A DNA stretch of 64,000 nt from Aestuariivita sp. (GCA_026709985.1 JAPORY010000036.1:62001-126000); one strand, 5' to 3'; positions 19,039 through 30,385 are shown, counted from the stretch's first letter. Program-made: numbers and translations. The notes: generated by a model from the letters alone, not told the origin.

Positions 19039-20280
19039 CTATCGCATCAATTGCCGTTCGCGCCAATGGACAAATTGAATAGCTGCTAGGCCGAGAGCGG
19101 CTGTGGTGAACATTAACCACAAGAGCGGCATAGCACCTGTCTCCGGGGCCAGTAAGATACCAGCTAGGGCACTCAGCGCCGCACCGCCACCAATCATCAG
19201 GGAACCACCTAGACCGGCAGCAGTGCCGGCAAGATGAGGGCGCACCGATAGCATACCCGCTGTCGCATTCGGCAAGGTCATACCATTGCCGATACCGACG
19301 AACGTCATGAAGCCGAAAAAAATATATACGTTGCCCTGTCCGTACAAAAAGATCAGCAGCAATATCATGAGGCCAGCGGCATTCACACCACAGCCCCAGA
19401 GAACCATTTGATTGATCCCAAATCGGATTGAGAACCGGCCCGAGAGAAAGTTACCGAAAAAATACCCGAGTGCTGGCGCACCAAAAAATATTCCCAACTG
19501 TGAACTTGAGAGACCAAATAACTCAGTACCGACAAACGGGGCACCGCCAAGATAGGCAAAAAATGCTCCCGATGATAGGGCTGCTGCGGCGGCATACCCC
19601 CAGAACCGCGGCGAGCGAAACAATTCTGGATACTCGCGAAATTGTTGAATGAGAGAGCGATCACTGGCAACCGCGGTTTCGCCAAGATCGGCTTGAATAA
19701 GCCAGATACACAAAACTCCGAGTAGAAACAGCGTCCAGAAACTTGCTTGCCAGCCCAGCCATTCGTCGAGGAAGCCGCCGATAGCAGGTCCGAGCATGGG
19801 CGCGATAGCCATACCCATCGTGACATATCCGATCATTGAGGCGGCTTGATCATCCATATACATGTCACGTACAACAGCGCGGCTAATGACCATGGTAACG
19901 GAGACGATGGCCTGCATCATACGAAACAGTAGAAAAATTGTCGCATTCGGGGCAAAAATACAGCCGAGTGTCGCGAGCAGAAAAAGGCCGACCCCCCACA
20001 TGAGAACCGGTCTGCGTCCATATTTGTCTGATAGGGGTCCGATTACGAGTTGCAAGATCGCAGTTGCTGCGAAATAAACCGCTACCGATAGCTGTATGAT
20101 ACGATAGTCGGCATCAAAATAGAGAGCCATCTGCGGCAAGCTCGGCAAAAAAATATTCATTGCCAGTGCCGATAGCCCCGAAATGAGGATCAAGGTTGCG
20201 ACATGGGGAGGAGAACTGCGATCCAAGAATCGGGTCGGACTTTGCATGTTTGTCATTAGTTTTGTGTATTTATTACTCAC
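19039..20280 (-). CDS. Bcr/CflA family multidrug MFS transporter
   Basis: A 413-residue inner-membrane exporter with about 12 hydrophobic segments. The MFS motif after the second helix reads GPLSDKYGRRPVL, and the FLPSLPQMALYF segment is typical of Bcr/CflA drug:proton antiporters. The start at 20280 is a GTG; ATGs at 20256 and 20247 are alternatives, and no ribosome site decides. It lies opposite to pccB. Substrate unknown. Confidence 0.85.
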   Translation of the reverse strand: MSNKYTKLMTNMQSPTRFLDRSSPPHVATLILISGLSALAMNIFLPSLPQMALYFDADYRIIQLSVAVYFAATAILQLVIGPLSDKYGRRPVLMWGVGLFLLATLGCIFAPNATIFLLFRMMQAIVSVTMVISRAVVRDMYMDDQAASMIGYVTMGMAIAPMLGPAIGGFLDEWLGWQASFWTLFLLGVLCIWLIQADLGETAVASDRSLIQQFREYPELFRSPRFWGYAAAAALSSGAFFAYLGGAPFVGTELFGLSSSQLGIFFGAPALGYFFGNFLSGRFSIRFGINQMVLWGCGVNAAGLMILLLIFLYGQGNVYIFFGFMTFVGIGNGMTLPNATAGMLSVRPHLAGTAAGLGGSLMIGGGAALSALAGILLAPETGAMPLLWLMFTTAALGLAAIQFVHWRERQLMR

Positions 20281-20420
20281 GAACTTGTCTATTCTTACCT
20301 TTCGAAAATTCCCGGAAGCATATGATCATGCGTTGTCGCAACCGACTATTGTTAAAGACCGCTCGTTAAAGTGCTGGGAACGAGTATCCAATTCTACTGT
20401 CCATGTGGCATGAGGTTTAA

Positions 20421-21956
20421 ATGATGAATGATATTTTAACGGAATTAGAACTGCGTCGTGAGACAGCACGGCAGGGCGGTGGACCGCAGCGAACCGTTGC
20501 GCAGCACGGGCGCGGGAAGCTAACGGCCCGCGAGCGGTTAGAGTTGCTGCTTGATGAGGATAGTTTTGAAGAGTTTGACATGTTTGTCGTCCATCGTTGT
20601 ATTGACTTTGGCATGGAGAAGCAACGGCCTTCTGGCGATGGAGTCGTAACCGGATGGGGAACCATAAACGGTCGCCTTGTTTATGTGTTTTCGCAAGATT
20701 TTCGTGTTCTTGGTGGGTCGGTATCAGCAACCCACGCACAAAAAATTTGCAAAGTCATGGATATGGCGATTCAAAATGGTGCGCCGATTATTGGACTGAA
20801 TGACTCGGGCGGGGCTCGCATTCAAGAGGGGGTCGACTCACTTGCTGGTTATGGCGAAGTCTTTCAACGCAATATTGAAGCATCCGGGGTTATTCCTCAA
20901 ATCAGTGTCATTATGGGACCTTGCGCTGGTGGTGCCGTTTACTCGCCAGCAATGACCGACTTTATTCTAATGGTTAAAGATTCGTCCTACATGTTTGTTA
21001 CGGGCCCTGACGTGGTAAAGACCGTCACCAATGAGCAGGTTACGGCAGAAGAATTGGGCGGGGCCAAGACTCATACACGCAAGTCCTCGGTCGCTGATGC
21101 CGCTTTTGAAAATGATGTCGAGGCTCTACAGCAAGTACGCCGGCTGTTTGATTTTCTGCCGCTCAACAATCGATCCAAGCCACCAACTCGGCCAGTTTTT
21201 GATGACCCAGAACGATACGAGATGTCGCTGGATACGCTCTTGCCCGATAATCCGAACCAGCCCTATGATATGAAGGAACTGATTATAAAGGTTGCGGATG
21301 AAGCGGATTTCTTTGAGATCCAAGAAGAATTTGCGAAGAATATTATCACGGGCTTCATTCGTCTGGAAGGACATACGATTGGCGTTGTTGCTAACCAGCC
21401 TCGAGTATTGGCGGGCGTTTTAGATATCGATTCGGCCCGCAAGGCAGCTCGTTTTGTTCGCTTTTGTGATTGTTTCGAAATTCCGATCTTGACCTTGGTC
21501 GATGTGCCCGGCTTTCTGCCCGGAACAGGCCAAGAGTATGACGGTGTAATTAAACATGGTGCAAAGCTCCTGTTTGCATACGGAGAGGCTACTGTACCAA
21601 AGGTGACGGTCATCGTGCGAAAAGCGTACGGCGGTGCGTATGTTGTTATGGCGTCCAAGCACCTTCGAGGCGACGTCAATTATGCTTGGCCGATGGCAGA
21701 AATTGCCGTCATGGGAGCTCGCGGAGCCGCTGAAGTTATTCATCGCTCCGATCTCAAAAATCCAGATCGAATTGCGCAACATACCGCCGCGTACGAGAAG
21801 CGCTTCGCCAATCCCTTTGTAGCCGCCGAGCGAGGTTTTATTGACGACGTGATACGCCCGCACTCAACGCGAAAACGAGTGGCAAGGGCATTTGAGACTT
21901 TGCGCAGTAAGCAGACAAAAACCCCATGGAAAAAGCATGACAATATTCCTCTCTAA
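20421..21956 (+). CDS. pccB: Propionyl-CoA carboxylase beta chain
   Basis: The carboxyltransferase subunit, which moves CO2 from carboxybiotin to propionyl-CoA to give methylmalonyl-CoA. The 511 residues are normal. Seen are [25 protein letters not shown], the [16 protein letters not shown] loop ([12 protein letters not shown]), [12 protein letters not shown] and the C-terminal [19 protein letters not shown] lies just upstream of the ATG. The alpha subunit is 2.1 kb downstream on the same strand, separated by a small lipoprotein gene with a terminator, so the two may be transcribed separately. Confidence 0.95.
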   Translation: MMNDILTELELRRETARQGGGPQRTVAQHGRGKLTARERLELLLDEDSFEEFDMFVVHRCIDFGMEKQRPSGDGVVTGWGTINGRLVYVFSQDFRVLGGSVSATHAQKICKVMDMAIQNGAPIIGLNDSGGARIQEGVDSLAGYGEVFQRNIEASGVIPQISVIMGPCAGGAVYSPAMTDFILMVKDSSYMFVTGPDVVKTVTNEQVTAEELGGAKTHTRKSSVADAAFENDVEALQQVRRLFDFLPLNNRSKPPTRPVFDDPERYEMSLDTLLPDNPNQPYDMKELIIKVADEADFFEIQEEFAKNIITGFIRLEGHTIGVVANQPRVLAGVLDIDSARKAARFVRFCDCFEIPILTLVDVPGFLPGTGQEYDGVIKHGAKLLFAYGEATVPKVTVIVRKAYGGAYVVMASKHLRGDVNYAWPMAEIAVMGARGAAEVIHRSDLKNPDRIAQHTAAYEKRFANPFVAAERGFIDDVIRPHSTRKRVARAFETLRSKQTKTPWKKHDNIPL

Positions 21957-22567
21957 GTAGACAATGAGCGATAGGGAGTATTGTTGCTGTTAACGCAGTT
22001 GATCCTTGGAATTCGCTGTGCGCGTTACTGTCGCGTCGCTCAATGCCTTTCGAAGAGCATCGAAGTCTTCTGGACGGCGGCCGTTTCATTCTTTGTCATG
22101 ATGTTGCCCAATGGATGATGATGAAATAGTGCTGCCGTTCACTTTGCTGATTTAGAACTCTGGCAAATTTTAGCGTTGCTCTGGTTTTATCGCTCTAAAC
22201 CAGACTAACAGCGCCAGTTGTGCTATTGTGCTCGCTCTTTCGCATTCAGAGAGGCTGTAATTGCGCGTTTTCCCTATCGATGCACCGAGTCGAACATTGG
22301 TATCTTGGTTCAATCCACTACTCTCATTTAGGCTGGCGCGAGCGTGACCTTTTGCCATTTGCATACGCTCTTGAGAGCAGCCATTTGTTTCGGTGTCGAT
22401 ACGCTGTTTGCAAGCAACAGCAATTTTGCTTCTTGTATTCTAATCGGTTGCCTTTTTGATTCGTTATCGGTAGAAGGCTCACAAAGGTGGAAAATTGACC
22501 TTATTTTATCGTCAAAAAAACGTCTGATCTGAGTCGTTCTTTTTTGAATTCTAATCAGGAGATACAG
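21957..22567. other. Gap after pccB, nothing recognised
   Basis: About 610 AT-rich bases with no gene; the last part must carry the promoter of the small lipoprotein gene. Confidence 0.4.
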
Positions 22568-22699
22568 ATGTCAAAGAGCATCAAATTGATTACTGTTGCT
22601 GGCCTTCTCGCGGTTCTTGCCGCGTGTCAAGCTCCGATGGAAGAAATGGCACCCGAGCCTATCTCCGAGGAGCCCATGGAAATGACCAAGCACGGTTAG
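22568..22699 (+). CDS. Small lipoprotein, 43 residues
   Basis: ATG 22568 is preceded by AGGAG. The product has Lys residues, a hydrophobic core and a lipobox LAVLAAC with the Cys at residue 20, giving a mature peptide of 24 residues rich in Glu, Met and Pro. It should be lipidated and anchored in the envelope. A strong terminator hairpin begins 10 bases after the stop, so it is a single-gene unit. It lies between pccB and pccA, and its role is unknown. Confidence 0.7.
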   Translation: MSKSIKLITVAGLLAVLAACQAPMEEMAPEPISEEPMEMTKHG

Positions 22700-22708
22700 T
22701 TTTTCATG

Positions 22709-22744
22709 CGGGGGGAGTGCATAAACTCCCCCCGTGTTTATTCT
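22709..22744 (+). terminator. Rho-independent terminator of the small lipoprotein gene
   Basis: cggggggagt (22709-22718) pairs perfectly with actccccccg (22725-22734) around gcataa; tgtttattct follows. The stem is 10 base pairs with six G-C pairs in a row. Confidence 0.8.
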
Positions 22745-22771
22745 CCACAAGAACGTGTCAATCATTGGTGT

Positions 22772-23128
22772 ATGATCAAGCATAAGGGCTTTCCGTCCCG
22801 CTTAGCAGGTACCAATTACCAATTCACTATTCGTCGTGCGAATCCGCACGGTGCTACAAGATTGAAGAGTCGTGAGCGCTTTAGTGACCGTCGCGTAGCG
22901 GATGTGCGTGCTGACCACGGCTTCTTGGCGGCTCTTTGGGAGCATTTTTCCGATCAGCCTTTTCAGCGGGGAAACCTTGATGCAGGTCGGTTGAGCTGGC
23001 TATTCGGTCGTGAGGTGATTCCTGCCGAGGATCCTTTTGATCCAAAAAATTATAGAGCATTGCTCGTGATAAACCTCCGCGTCGCACGACAGACATATCC
23101 ACAAATCTTTGAAGGCTCGCCGATTTAA
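22772..23128 (+). CDS. Conserved-looking hypothetical protein between pccB and pccA
   Basis: A 118-residue basic, soluble-looking protein with the ATG at 22772, chosen because the upstream extension overlaps the terminator. It contains DHGFLAALWEHFSDQPFQ and GREVIPAEDPFDPKNYRALL. The even spacing of hydrophobic residues suggests a real folded protein, but I do not recognise the family and there is no clear ribosome site. Confidence 0.5.
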   Translation: MIKHKGFPSRLAGTNYQFTIRRANPHGATRLKSRERFSDRRVADVRADHGFLAALWEHFSDQPFQRGNLDAGRLSWLFGREVIPAEDPFDPKNYRALLVINLRVARQTYPQIFEGSPI

Positions 23129-24049
23129 CCAGTAGGTACGCGAACCGCGAGTTGTTCACAGCCAAATCTAAACACGAATTTATCACGTCTATACGCTGGG
23201 ATTCTGCGTTCCGCTGTTGCGCACCGAACCCGTCGAAGTAGGCGTGGTAGAAGTTTGTTGTCTCACCTTTCTCAAAGCTCGCGTCCTCCCATTCCTTTGA
23301 GAAGGCCGCGGCAGCTGACGTTGCGGACGGCGAATTCAGCTTCGGATCGGCGCATCCGCTTGCATGGGTATTCATTACCCTCTTTCCTCTATTATCGATG
23401 GTCGTGGTTTCAGTTAACGTCCAAGACGGTGCCGGTTCCCCAATCACCGTCTCGACCCCTCCCTTGAGCAATTGGGTCTTGATCTATTCGAAGCGGAACT
23501 TCCGCTTGTTCGCACCTTTAAGGAGTTCTTTTACCGTATTCGGCGCATACTCAAGGGTATGAAATGTATGCAAGATGTTGGTCTTCTCCTTGTTGACGAG
23601 AGGGCTTTGACGACTTTCTTGATCCGACGCACTCCATCGAAAATGACACTAACCTCTTTGGCTTGATAAGCACCGGTGCGATGTAAGTGACGATCAAGAC
23701 GCTGGCCAAGCCCAGAGTCTTCGGTCCGCCTGCCAGGCGACCGCGAAACCGAAATTCCCCGAAACAATGCCCGGTCCGATCCAATACGGTATCGGGCTAT
23801 AATCCTACCTCATTACCTGGTTGCTCGCCATACGCTGTCTTTGCGCCGGGCCGTCGCACGCGTGTTCACGGTGCTTGGTCACCACAATTAAAAGCTCATC
23901 GAATTACTCGTGGGGTCGGTGATAAAGAAAGCGGCTATATAACGTCATCAGCATCAGAAAAAAATCTTGCACGTTCCAACACATAGGATAGACCGCAAAC
24001 ACCTGCCCTTAAACCGGGGTAGTTACAAATGAAGTAGATGGGCAGTATA
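23129..24049. other. Long gap upstream of pccA, no gene recognised
   Basis: About 920 bases. Several open frames exist on both strands, the longest on minus between 23471 and 22881 where it overlaps the hypothetical gene, but none shows a family motif. Possibly decayed sequence plus the pccA promoter. Confidence 0.4.
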
Positions 24050-26101
24050 ATGTTTAAAAAAATTCTAATCGCGAATAGAGGTGAGATCGCTTGTCGAGTC
24101 ATCAAGACTGCCCAAAAAATGGGGATACCTACAGTTGCTGTCTACTCAGAGGCGGATCACCGCGCCCTACATGTTCAGATGGCCGATGAGTCGGTGCTGG
24201 TTGGACCGCCCACAGTCAGCCAATCCTACATAAACATTGAGCGCGTTGTGCAGGCTGCCCTAGATAGCGGTGCTGACGCCGTTCATCCCGGCTATGGATT
24301 TCTGTCCGAGAATGCCAAGTTTGTGGAAGCTCTGGTTGCACACGACATTTCTTTCATTGGTCCTCCTCAAAACGCAATTGAAGCAATGGGCGATAAAATA
24401 ACCTCAAAGAAGATCGCAATTGAGGCCAATGTCAACACGGTTCCCGGTCACATTGGCCTGGTCGAAACGGCAGAGGAAGCCGCGGAAATCGCTCAAGGGA
24501 TTGGATTTCCGGTGATGATCAAGGCGAGTGCCGGCGGCGGTGGTAAAGGTATGCGGGTCGCTCGGTCTCGACAAGACGTCTACGAAGGGTTCGAGTCCTC
24601 TCGTAACGAAGCGGCAAATGCTTTCGGGGATGACCGAATCTTTATCGAGAAGTTTGTTTCAAGACCCCGCCATATCGAAATTCAAATACTATTCGACCAG
24701 CATGGTAACGGGATTTTTCTCGGTGAGCGTGAGTGTTCGGTGCAGAGACGCAACCAAAAGGTAATCGAGGAAGCGCCGTCACCATTCTTGGATCAAAGCA
24801 CTCGGGAGGCGATGGGGAATCAAGCTGTCGCGCTCGCGAAGGCGGTAAACTATTCCAGCGCGGGCACCGTCGAATTCATTGTGGACGAAAACCGCGATTT
24901 TTTCTTTCTCGAGATGAACACAAGGCTCCAAGTCGAACATCCCGTAACCGAACTGATTACCGGCATTGATTTAGTGGAGCAAATGATACGCATAGCGGCT
25001 GGCGAGAGTTTGCCGCTAAAACAAGAGGATGTGGAGCTCAAAGGATGGGCGATTGAGAGCCGTCTTTACGCGGAAGATCCCTATCGCAACTTCATGCCGT
25101 CAATTGGCCGACTGAAACGCTATCGTCCGCCAACAGAAGTCGCGGCTGGCCCCATGATTGCGAACAAGACCTGGCATAATGCTCCCGCAGTTGGTGAGAT
25201 TGCCGTTCGTAATGATACGGGCGTCTATGAAGGGGGCGATATTAGCATGCATTACGACCCAATGGTCGCAAAGTTGTGCACTTGGGCACATGATCGTACG
25301 ACAGCTCTCGCAGCAATGCGTGAGGCACTCGACAATTTTGAGGTTGAGGGAATTGGCCACAATTTACCGTTTATTTCGGCGGTGATTGATCACCCGGACT
25401 TCATTTCTGGAGACATAACCACGCAGTTCATCGCTGAGCATTATGCGGAAGGATTCACGGGGGTAGACCTGCAGAAAGATGACTTGCGACAGACGCTAGC
25501 GGCTTGTCTGGCTATGCACCATACGGCCGAAGTTCGTCGAACCGAGGTGTCGGGACGCTTGGGAGGGCATCGACGGCGAGTCGGTGATAGTTGGGTGGTG
25601 CTGGCTCAAGGAGAGCAATTCGCTCTCTCAATCAAAAAGCACAACGACGTTTTCTTGGTCACTTTTGCTGATGGCGAAATATACGAAGTGGTCAGCGACT
25701 GGACGCCAGGTGACAGTCTAGCGCAAGCTAGCGTTAATGATCTTAGTATTGCGCTTAAAGTTGACAAGATGATCTGCGGTTTTCGTATTCGCTATCAAGG
25801 TGCAGATTTCCCAATTCAAATTTTGGCGCCGAGACAAGCGGAACTCAGTGCGCTCATGCCTGAAAAACAGGCTCCAGATACGTCAAATATGCTCATCTGT
25901 CCGATGCCTGGATTAATCACTCGTATCGAAGTGGCGGTCGGGCAAGAAGTGCAAGACGGCCAAAATCTATGTACCGTAGAAGCAATGAAGATGGAGAATA
26001 TTCTGCGGGCGGAGCGCAAGGGTATCGTGGCCAAGATTAACTCGTCCGTTGGCGATAGCCTTGCGGTTGACGAAGTCATTATGGAATTCGAGCCAGCCTG
26101 A
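24050..26101 (+). CDS. pccA: Propionyl-CoA carboxylase alpha chain (biotin carboxylase + BCCP)
   Basis: Carboxylates its own biotin with ATP and bicarbonate. The protein has 683 residues from ATG 24050, giving the standard start MFKKILIANRGEIACRV; an ATG four codons earlier is possible. Domains in order are biotin carboxylase (about 1-450, with KASAGGGGKGMR and FLEMNTRLQVEHPVTE), a BT linker domain, and the C-terminal biotinyl domain with biotin Lys647 in EAMKMEN. Works with pccB at 20.4 kb and feeds the mutase at 27 kb. Confidence 0.96.
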   Translation: MFKKILIANRGEIACRVIKTAQKMGIPTVAVYSEADHRALHVQMADESVLVGPPTVSQSYINIERVVQAALDSGADAVHPGYGFLSENAKFVEALVAHDISFIGPPQNAIEAMGDKITSKKIAIEANVNTVPGHIGLVETAEEAAEIAQGIGFPVMIKASAGGGGKGMRVARSRQDVYEGFESSRNEAANAFGDDRIFIEKFVSRPRHIEIQILFDQHGNGIFLGERECSVQRRNQKVIEEAPSPFLDQSTREAMGNQAVALAKAVNYSSAGTVEFIVDENRDFFFLEMNTRLQVEHPVTELITGIDLVEQMIRIAAGESLPLKQEDVELKGWAIESRLYAEDPYRNFMPSIGRLKRYRPPTEVAAGPMIANKTWHNAPAVGEIAVRNDTGVYEGGDISMHYDPMVAKLCTWAHDRTTALAAMREALDNFEVEGIGHNLPFISAVIDHPDFISGDITTQFIAEHYAEGFTGVDLQKDDLRQTLAACLAMHHTAEVRRTEVSGRLGGHRRRVGDSWVVLAQGEQFALSIKKHNDVFLVTFADGEIYEVVSDWTPGDSLAQASVNDLSIALKVDKMICGFRIRYQGADFPIQILAPRQAELSALMPEKQAPDTSNMLICPMPGLITRIEVAVGQEVQDGQNLCTVEAMKMENILRAERKGIVAKINSSVGDSLAVDEVIMEFEPA

Positions 26102-26184
26102 GCATCGACCGCTTTTGAGCCATTTTTCTACCCAAGAACAGTCTTGGTTTCAGAGACTCTCGTTCAAAAACAGGCAGTGCCAAA

Positions 26185-26631
26185 TTATTGATCGCCGCGA
26201 CGCGAACGAATTTCCTGCTGACGCAACGGCATTTTGTCGATAGATCGCGACAGGTCCCTTACACTCCAAGGAAAAGGTTTGCGAAGATATACTGTTCCAT
26301 CTTTACCAACCAATACTAGCATGAAACTTCTTGGTCGCAATTTTCGGCGCACAGGGGAAAGTGCGCTGGCGTTGGTGTCGGTAAGCACGACGACATCGCG
26401 CTCAATCAAGTCATCGATTTGTGCTTCAATCAAATCGATTTGCTCGGAGAAGCGCGGGTCAGCAGCCTCGTCAGCAAATACAACCAGGGCTCGTTTGTTC
26501 CACTTGAACTCGGACAAATCCGAGTCACCTGCTGGTCGAATGGTATCTTCTTCCGCAGTTGCGGGTAGGTCCGTTCCGATGGCAACCGTTGCAACTAAGG
26601 TCGCAAATATAACGAATAAATAATGCCACAT
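26185..26631 (-). CDS. DUF4174 domain protein, exported
   Basis: A 148-residue protein beginning with a hydrophobic signal segment (MWHYLFVIFATLVATVA), then a domain with FKWNKRALVVFADEAADPRF, a Gln/Leu-rich helix and ERDVVVLTD, typical of DUF4174. Later LVLVGKDGTVYLR and a C-terminal DMMPMR-like RSIDKMPLRQQEIR complete the domain. Family function is not known. It lies between pccA and the mutase gene but on the opposite strand, as in related genomes. Confidence 0.8.
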   Translation of the reverse strand: MWHYLFVIFATLVATVAIGTDLPATAEEDTIRPAGDSDLSEFKWNKRALVVFADEAADPRFSEQIDLIEAQIDDLIERDVVVLTDTNASALSPVRRKLRPRSFMLVLVGKDGTVYLRKPFPWSVRDLSRSIDKMPLRQQEIRSRRGDQ

Positions 26632-27065
26632 AAAGAAAGCCTTAATGGAACAAAGCAAAAGTTCAGAATCATCAATTTTTGCTCGACTGAGATCACTAAG
26701 CGAGGTTTAGTTTGTGATAATCCAAAATATCAACATAGTGCCCACAAGAATTGTATCCAAGAGCAAATCTAGCCGTTAACGCCTGCCGGCACCAGTAGAC
26801 CCGCAAGATGGGGCTCGCGAATTTGGCGGTATTGTGAGATTGTCACACTTAGCACCGTCAGTTCAAGGTGCCTTATATCGTATTAGCTGCCGATTGGATC
26901 ACAACCGCTTTTTCTTTCGCGCATAGACCCAGGGGGTAGAGCTTTACGCATGGCAGACCAGTATAGCTGTGGTATAAGGCGCAAGAAAAGCTGCTGCATC
27001 ATTCGCCGAATTAGTCGACTTTGTAAACCGGCTGAACAGATTGAGAGACGCTAAGGGGATCGATT
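26632..27065. other. Divergent gap between the DUF4174 gene and mcm
   Basis: 434 bases that must hold two promoters. I looked for a cobalamin riboswitch before the mutase and found no convincing core. Confidence 0.4.
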
Positions 27066-29201
27066 ATGAACTCTGACTTGAGTAAATGGGAATCGCTTGC
27101 CAAACAAGAACTGCGCGGTAAGTCGCTAGAAGATTTAACTTGGCACACTCTCGAAGGGATACCCGTAAAGCCCGTCTATTCCGGTTTAGACACGAAGAAT
27201 ATTCCATACCTTGACAGTCTGCCGGGTGAACCTCCGTTCACCCGCGGCGTAAAGGCAACAATGTATGCCGGACGTCCTTGGACAATACGGCAGTATGCGG
27301 GGTACTCTACGGCCGAAGAGTCGAATTCTTTCTATCGGCAAAATTTAGCTGCTGGTCAACAAGGGGTGTCGGTGGCTTTTGATTTAGCAACTCACCGTGG
27401 TTACGATAGCGATCACCCAAGAGTACAGGGTGATGTCGGCAAGGCGGGAGTAGCGATCGATTCTGTTGAGGATATGAAAATCCTTTTTGACGGCATCCCT
27501 CTCGACAAAATATCGGTCTCCATGACAATGAACGGTGCGGTAATTCCCGTGCTTGCAAACTTCATTGTCGCGGGTGAAGAGCAGGGTCACGATCCGTCAA
27601 AATTGTCGGGGACGATTCAAAATGATATCTTGAAGGAGTTCATGGTGCGAAACACTTACGTATATCCACCGGAACCATCAATGCGCATTGTTGCCGATAT
27701 CATTGAATACACAGCCGCTCATATGCCGAAATTCAATTCGGTGTCGATCTCGGGATATCATATGCAGGAGGCAGGCGCGAATCTTGTGCAGGAACTAGCT
27801 TACACCCTCGCGGACGGGCGAGAATATGTGCGAACGGCTCTTGCACGGGGCATGGATGTTGATCAATTCGCGGGGCGTCTGAGTTTTTTCTTTGCAATTG
27901 GAATGAATTTCTTCATGGAAGTAGCAAAACTGCGGGCAGCGCGTCTGCTGTGGCATCGAATTATGACCGAGTTCTCGCCCAAGAAGCCAAAGTCATTGAT
28001 GCTGCGTACGCATTGCCAGACTTCGGGAGTGAGTTTACAAGAGCAGGATCCCTACAATAACGTTGTTCGCACAGCCTACGAAGCCTTGGCAGCCGTTTTA
28101 GGTGGAACCCAATCACTGCACACCAATGCGTTAGATGAAGCGATTGCTCTACCCAGCGACTTTTCGGCACGAATCGCCCGCAACACGCAGCTGATTTTGC
28201 AGGAAGAAACCGGAATTACGCAAGTGGTTGATCCACTTGCAGGCTCTTACTACGTCGAGAATCTCACGCATCAAATTGCCGAGTCGGCGTGGGCACTGAT
28301 AAAGGAAGTTGAAGCGATGGGCGGAATGACCGCAGCCGTCACAGCTGGCATTCCGAAGCTAAGAATTGAAGAAACAGCAGCAGCTCGACAAGCGATGATC
28401 GACAACGGCGTGGAGGTTATCGTCGGCGTCAACAAATATCACCAAGAGCATGAGGATCCGATTGATATTCGTGAGATTGATAATCACGAGGTGCGGCAGA
28501 AGCAAATCGATCGGCTTAAGGCGATTCGCGACAATCGTGATCCGAAGGCAGTTGAAGAGGCCCTTGCTGATTTGCGCAGACAGGCGGCAGAGGGGGGAAA
28601 CCTGCTAACGGCCGCCATTGTTGCGGCCCGCGTGCGAGCGACGGTTGGAGAGATTAGTTCGGCATTGGAAGCAATATTTGGCCGTCATCGCGCAGAGGTT
28701 CAAACCTTATCGGGGGTTTACGGGGCGGCAAATGACGGTAATTCGGAATTTGCTGCGATCCAGAGCGAAGTTGAGGCATTTGCGGAACAAGAGGGACGCC
28801 GTCCAAGAATGCTCGTCGTGAAGATGGGTCAGGATGGTCATGACCGCGGCGCAAAGGTTATAGCGACGGCCTTTGCTGACATTGGCTTTGATGTTGACGT
28901 CGGCCCCTTATTTCAAACGCCAGAGGAAGCGGCACGAGATGCAATCGACAATGATGTTCATGTTGTGGGAATTTCATCTCAAGCGGCAGGTCACAAAACA
29001 CTTGCACCCCAACTGGTACAGGCTTTATCCGATGCCGGTGCTGAGGATATTATTGTGATTTGCGGGGGCGTTATTCCGCAACAGGATTACGAATTTTTGA
29101 AGAACGAGGGGATCAAAGCTATTTTTGGGCCTGGTACCAATATTCCGCATGCTGCTCATGAGATTTTGCGCCTAATTCGTGAACTGCGACCGATGATGTA
29201 G
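27066..29201 (+). CDS. Methylmalonyl-CoA mutase (single-chain)
   Basis: Adenosyl-B12 enzyme converting (R)-methylmalonyl-CoA to succinyl-CoA. The 711 residues include both the catalytic barrel ([19 protein letters not shown] and [14 protein letters not shown]) and the C-terminal B12 domain with Asp590-x-His592-x-x-Gly595, where His592 is the lower cobalt ligand. It completes the propionyl-CoA to succinyl-CoA route with pccA and pccB. Methylmalonyl-CoA epimerase and a MeaB-type chaperone are not in the window. Confidence 0.96.
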   Translation: MNSDLSKWESLAKQELRGKSLEDLTWHTLEGIPVKPVYSGLDTKNIPYLDSLPGEPPFTRGVKATMYAGRPWTIRQYAGYSTAEESNSFYRQNLAAGQQGVSVAFDLATHRGYDSDHPRVQGDVGKAGVAIDSVEDMKILFDGIPLDKISVSMTMNGAVIPVLANFIVAGEEQGHDPSKLSGTIQNDILKEFMVRNTYVYPPEPSMRIVADIIEYTAAHMPKFNSVSISGYHMQEAGANLVQELAYTLADGREYVRTALARGMDVDQFAGRLSFFFAIGMNFFMEVAKLRAARLLWHRIMTEFSPKKPKSLMLRTHCQTSGVSLQEQDPYNNVVRTAYEALAAVLGGTQSLHTNALDEAIALPSDFSARIARNTQLILQEETGITQVVDPLAGSYYVENLTHQIAESAWALIKEVEAMGGMTAAVTAGIPKLRIEETAAARQAMIDNGVEVIVGVNKYHQEHEDPIDIREIDNHEVRQKQIDRLKAIRDNRDPKAVEEALADLRRQAAEGGNLLTAAIVAARVRATVGEISSALEAIFGRHRAEVQTLSGVYGAANDGNSEFAAIQSEVEAFAEQEGRRPRMLVVKMGQDGHDRGAKVIATAFADIGFDVDVGPLFQTPEEAARDAIDNDVHVVGISSQAAGHKTLAPQLVQALSDAGAEDIIVICGGVIPQQDYEFLKNEGIKAIFGPGTNIPHAAHEILRLIRELRPMM

Positions 29202-29485
29202 TGTATTGAGCGGCGTATCACGGGGTGAGGTGGTGAACATTTAATTGACGTATGAGTTATTGAGTGAACTGTATTATATGTTTTGAATCGCGGAGATCTT
29301 GAATCGTTTGGAGGGCGCCCAATTGGCCTGATATTCAGAATGATACTGGCCACGACCAAAACGATAGTTTTTTGGCATTTTGCAAATCCCCATGGCAAAG
29401 ATGTCGAGCAAACGGCTAGATAAGTTCTGGAATTGTGGTACTCATAGCCTCAAATTGGCTTCGTTTTTCTGTCCCTTAAAAAATT

Positions 29486-30181
29486 ATGTCTCTATGGTCT
29501 CGGATAACGCAAGCACTTACTGCTCTAGCGCAGGGTGAGAGCCTTGCGCAGATTTTTGACAAGTTACGGTTACCGCCAGAACGCAGTGTTGGGTTTGCGA
29601 TTGCCATTATTGCGTTAGCTGCCAAAATGGCAAAAGCTGACGGGCAGGTTACCCGCGATGAAGTCAGAGCTTTTCGAGAAGTATTTCATATCGGGCGCGA
29701 GGATGAGGCGGGGGCGGCAAGAGTCTTCAATCTCGCCCGTCAAGATGTTGCTGGTTATGAAAATTACGCCTCTAAAATTGCTCGCTTGTTTCGCGATGAT
29801 CCACGCTCACTTCAGGACCTCATGGAGGGATTGTTTCACATCGCCATGGCGGACGGCTTTTACCATCCGAACGAAGACGGCTTTCTCCACACGGTCGCAA
29901 GAATCTTTGGTTTACCAGAGCCCGTATTTCGGTCTATCCGCGCTCGTTTTGTTCCCGACACTGATCCAGATCCCTATACGGTACTCGGAGTTACCACTGA
30001 TATGCCGCTCGACCAGATTCAATCTATCTGGCGCCGCTTAGTGCGTGAGAATCATCCCGACCAGATGATTGCCCGCGGTGTCCCCATTGAAGCGATCAAA
30101 TTAGCGGAAAAGCGGATGGTTGACATCAATAACGCTTGGGATGCGATTGTCGGTTCTCGTCCCACGGCAGACACGCGGTAG
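29486..30181 (+). CDS. DjlA-like protein: TerB domain plus J domain
   Basis: 231 residues. The N-terminal half (about 30-150) is an all-helical TerB-type domain (AAKMAKADGQVTRDE, then IAMADGFYHPNEDGFL). The C-terminal half is a J domain starting at DPYTVLGV with HPD at 190-192. No transmembrane segment is present, unlike E. coli DjlA. Likely a DnaK co-chaperone. Confidence 0.87.
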   Translation: MSLWSRITQALTALAQGESLAQIFDKLRLPPERSVGFAIAIIALAAKMAKADGQVTRDEVRAFREVFHIGREDEAGAARVFNLARQDVAGYENYASKIARLFRDDPRSLQDLMEGLFHIAMADGFYHPNEDGFLHTVARIFGLPEPVFRSIRARFVPDTDPDPYTVLGVTTDMPLDQIQSIWRRLVRENHPDQMIARGVPIEAIKLAEKRMVDINNAWDAIVGSRPTADTR

Positions 30182-30385
30182 TGGTATTTCGAAAGGTTGC
30201 AGTTTTTCGCGAAAGCGAGTAGTGCATTGACATTGATAGAATGCCGCATTGTGCAGTTCGTGGTCATTCGTCGACGCATCATCTGCAATTCTTGGGTACG
30301 AACATAGCGCACTTGGAGTTTAGAAGGCTGCCGTATCTGTACCGTTCAAATTGGGTTGGGAAATCAAGAGCAACGAGGCCAGAGA

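Noticed and set aside
22881..23471. 196-codon open frame on the minus strand
   Set aside because: Overlaps the more plausible plus-strand gene at 22772, no ribosome site and no motif.
24580..24605. tRNA-like T-loop (ggttcgagtcc)
   Set aside because: Lies inside pccA coding sequence and no cloverleaf can be built around it.
26700..27065. Possible cobalamin riboswitch before methylmalonyl-CoA mutase
   Set aside because: No recognisable B12-box or conserved core could be aligned.
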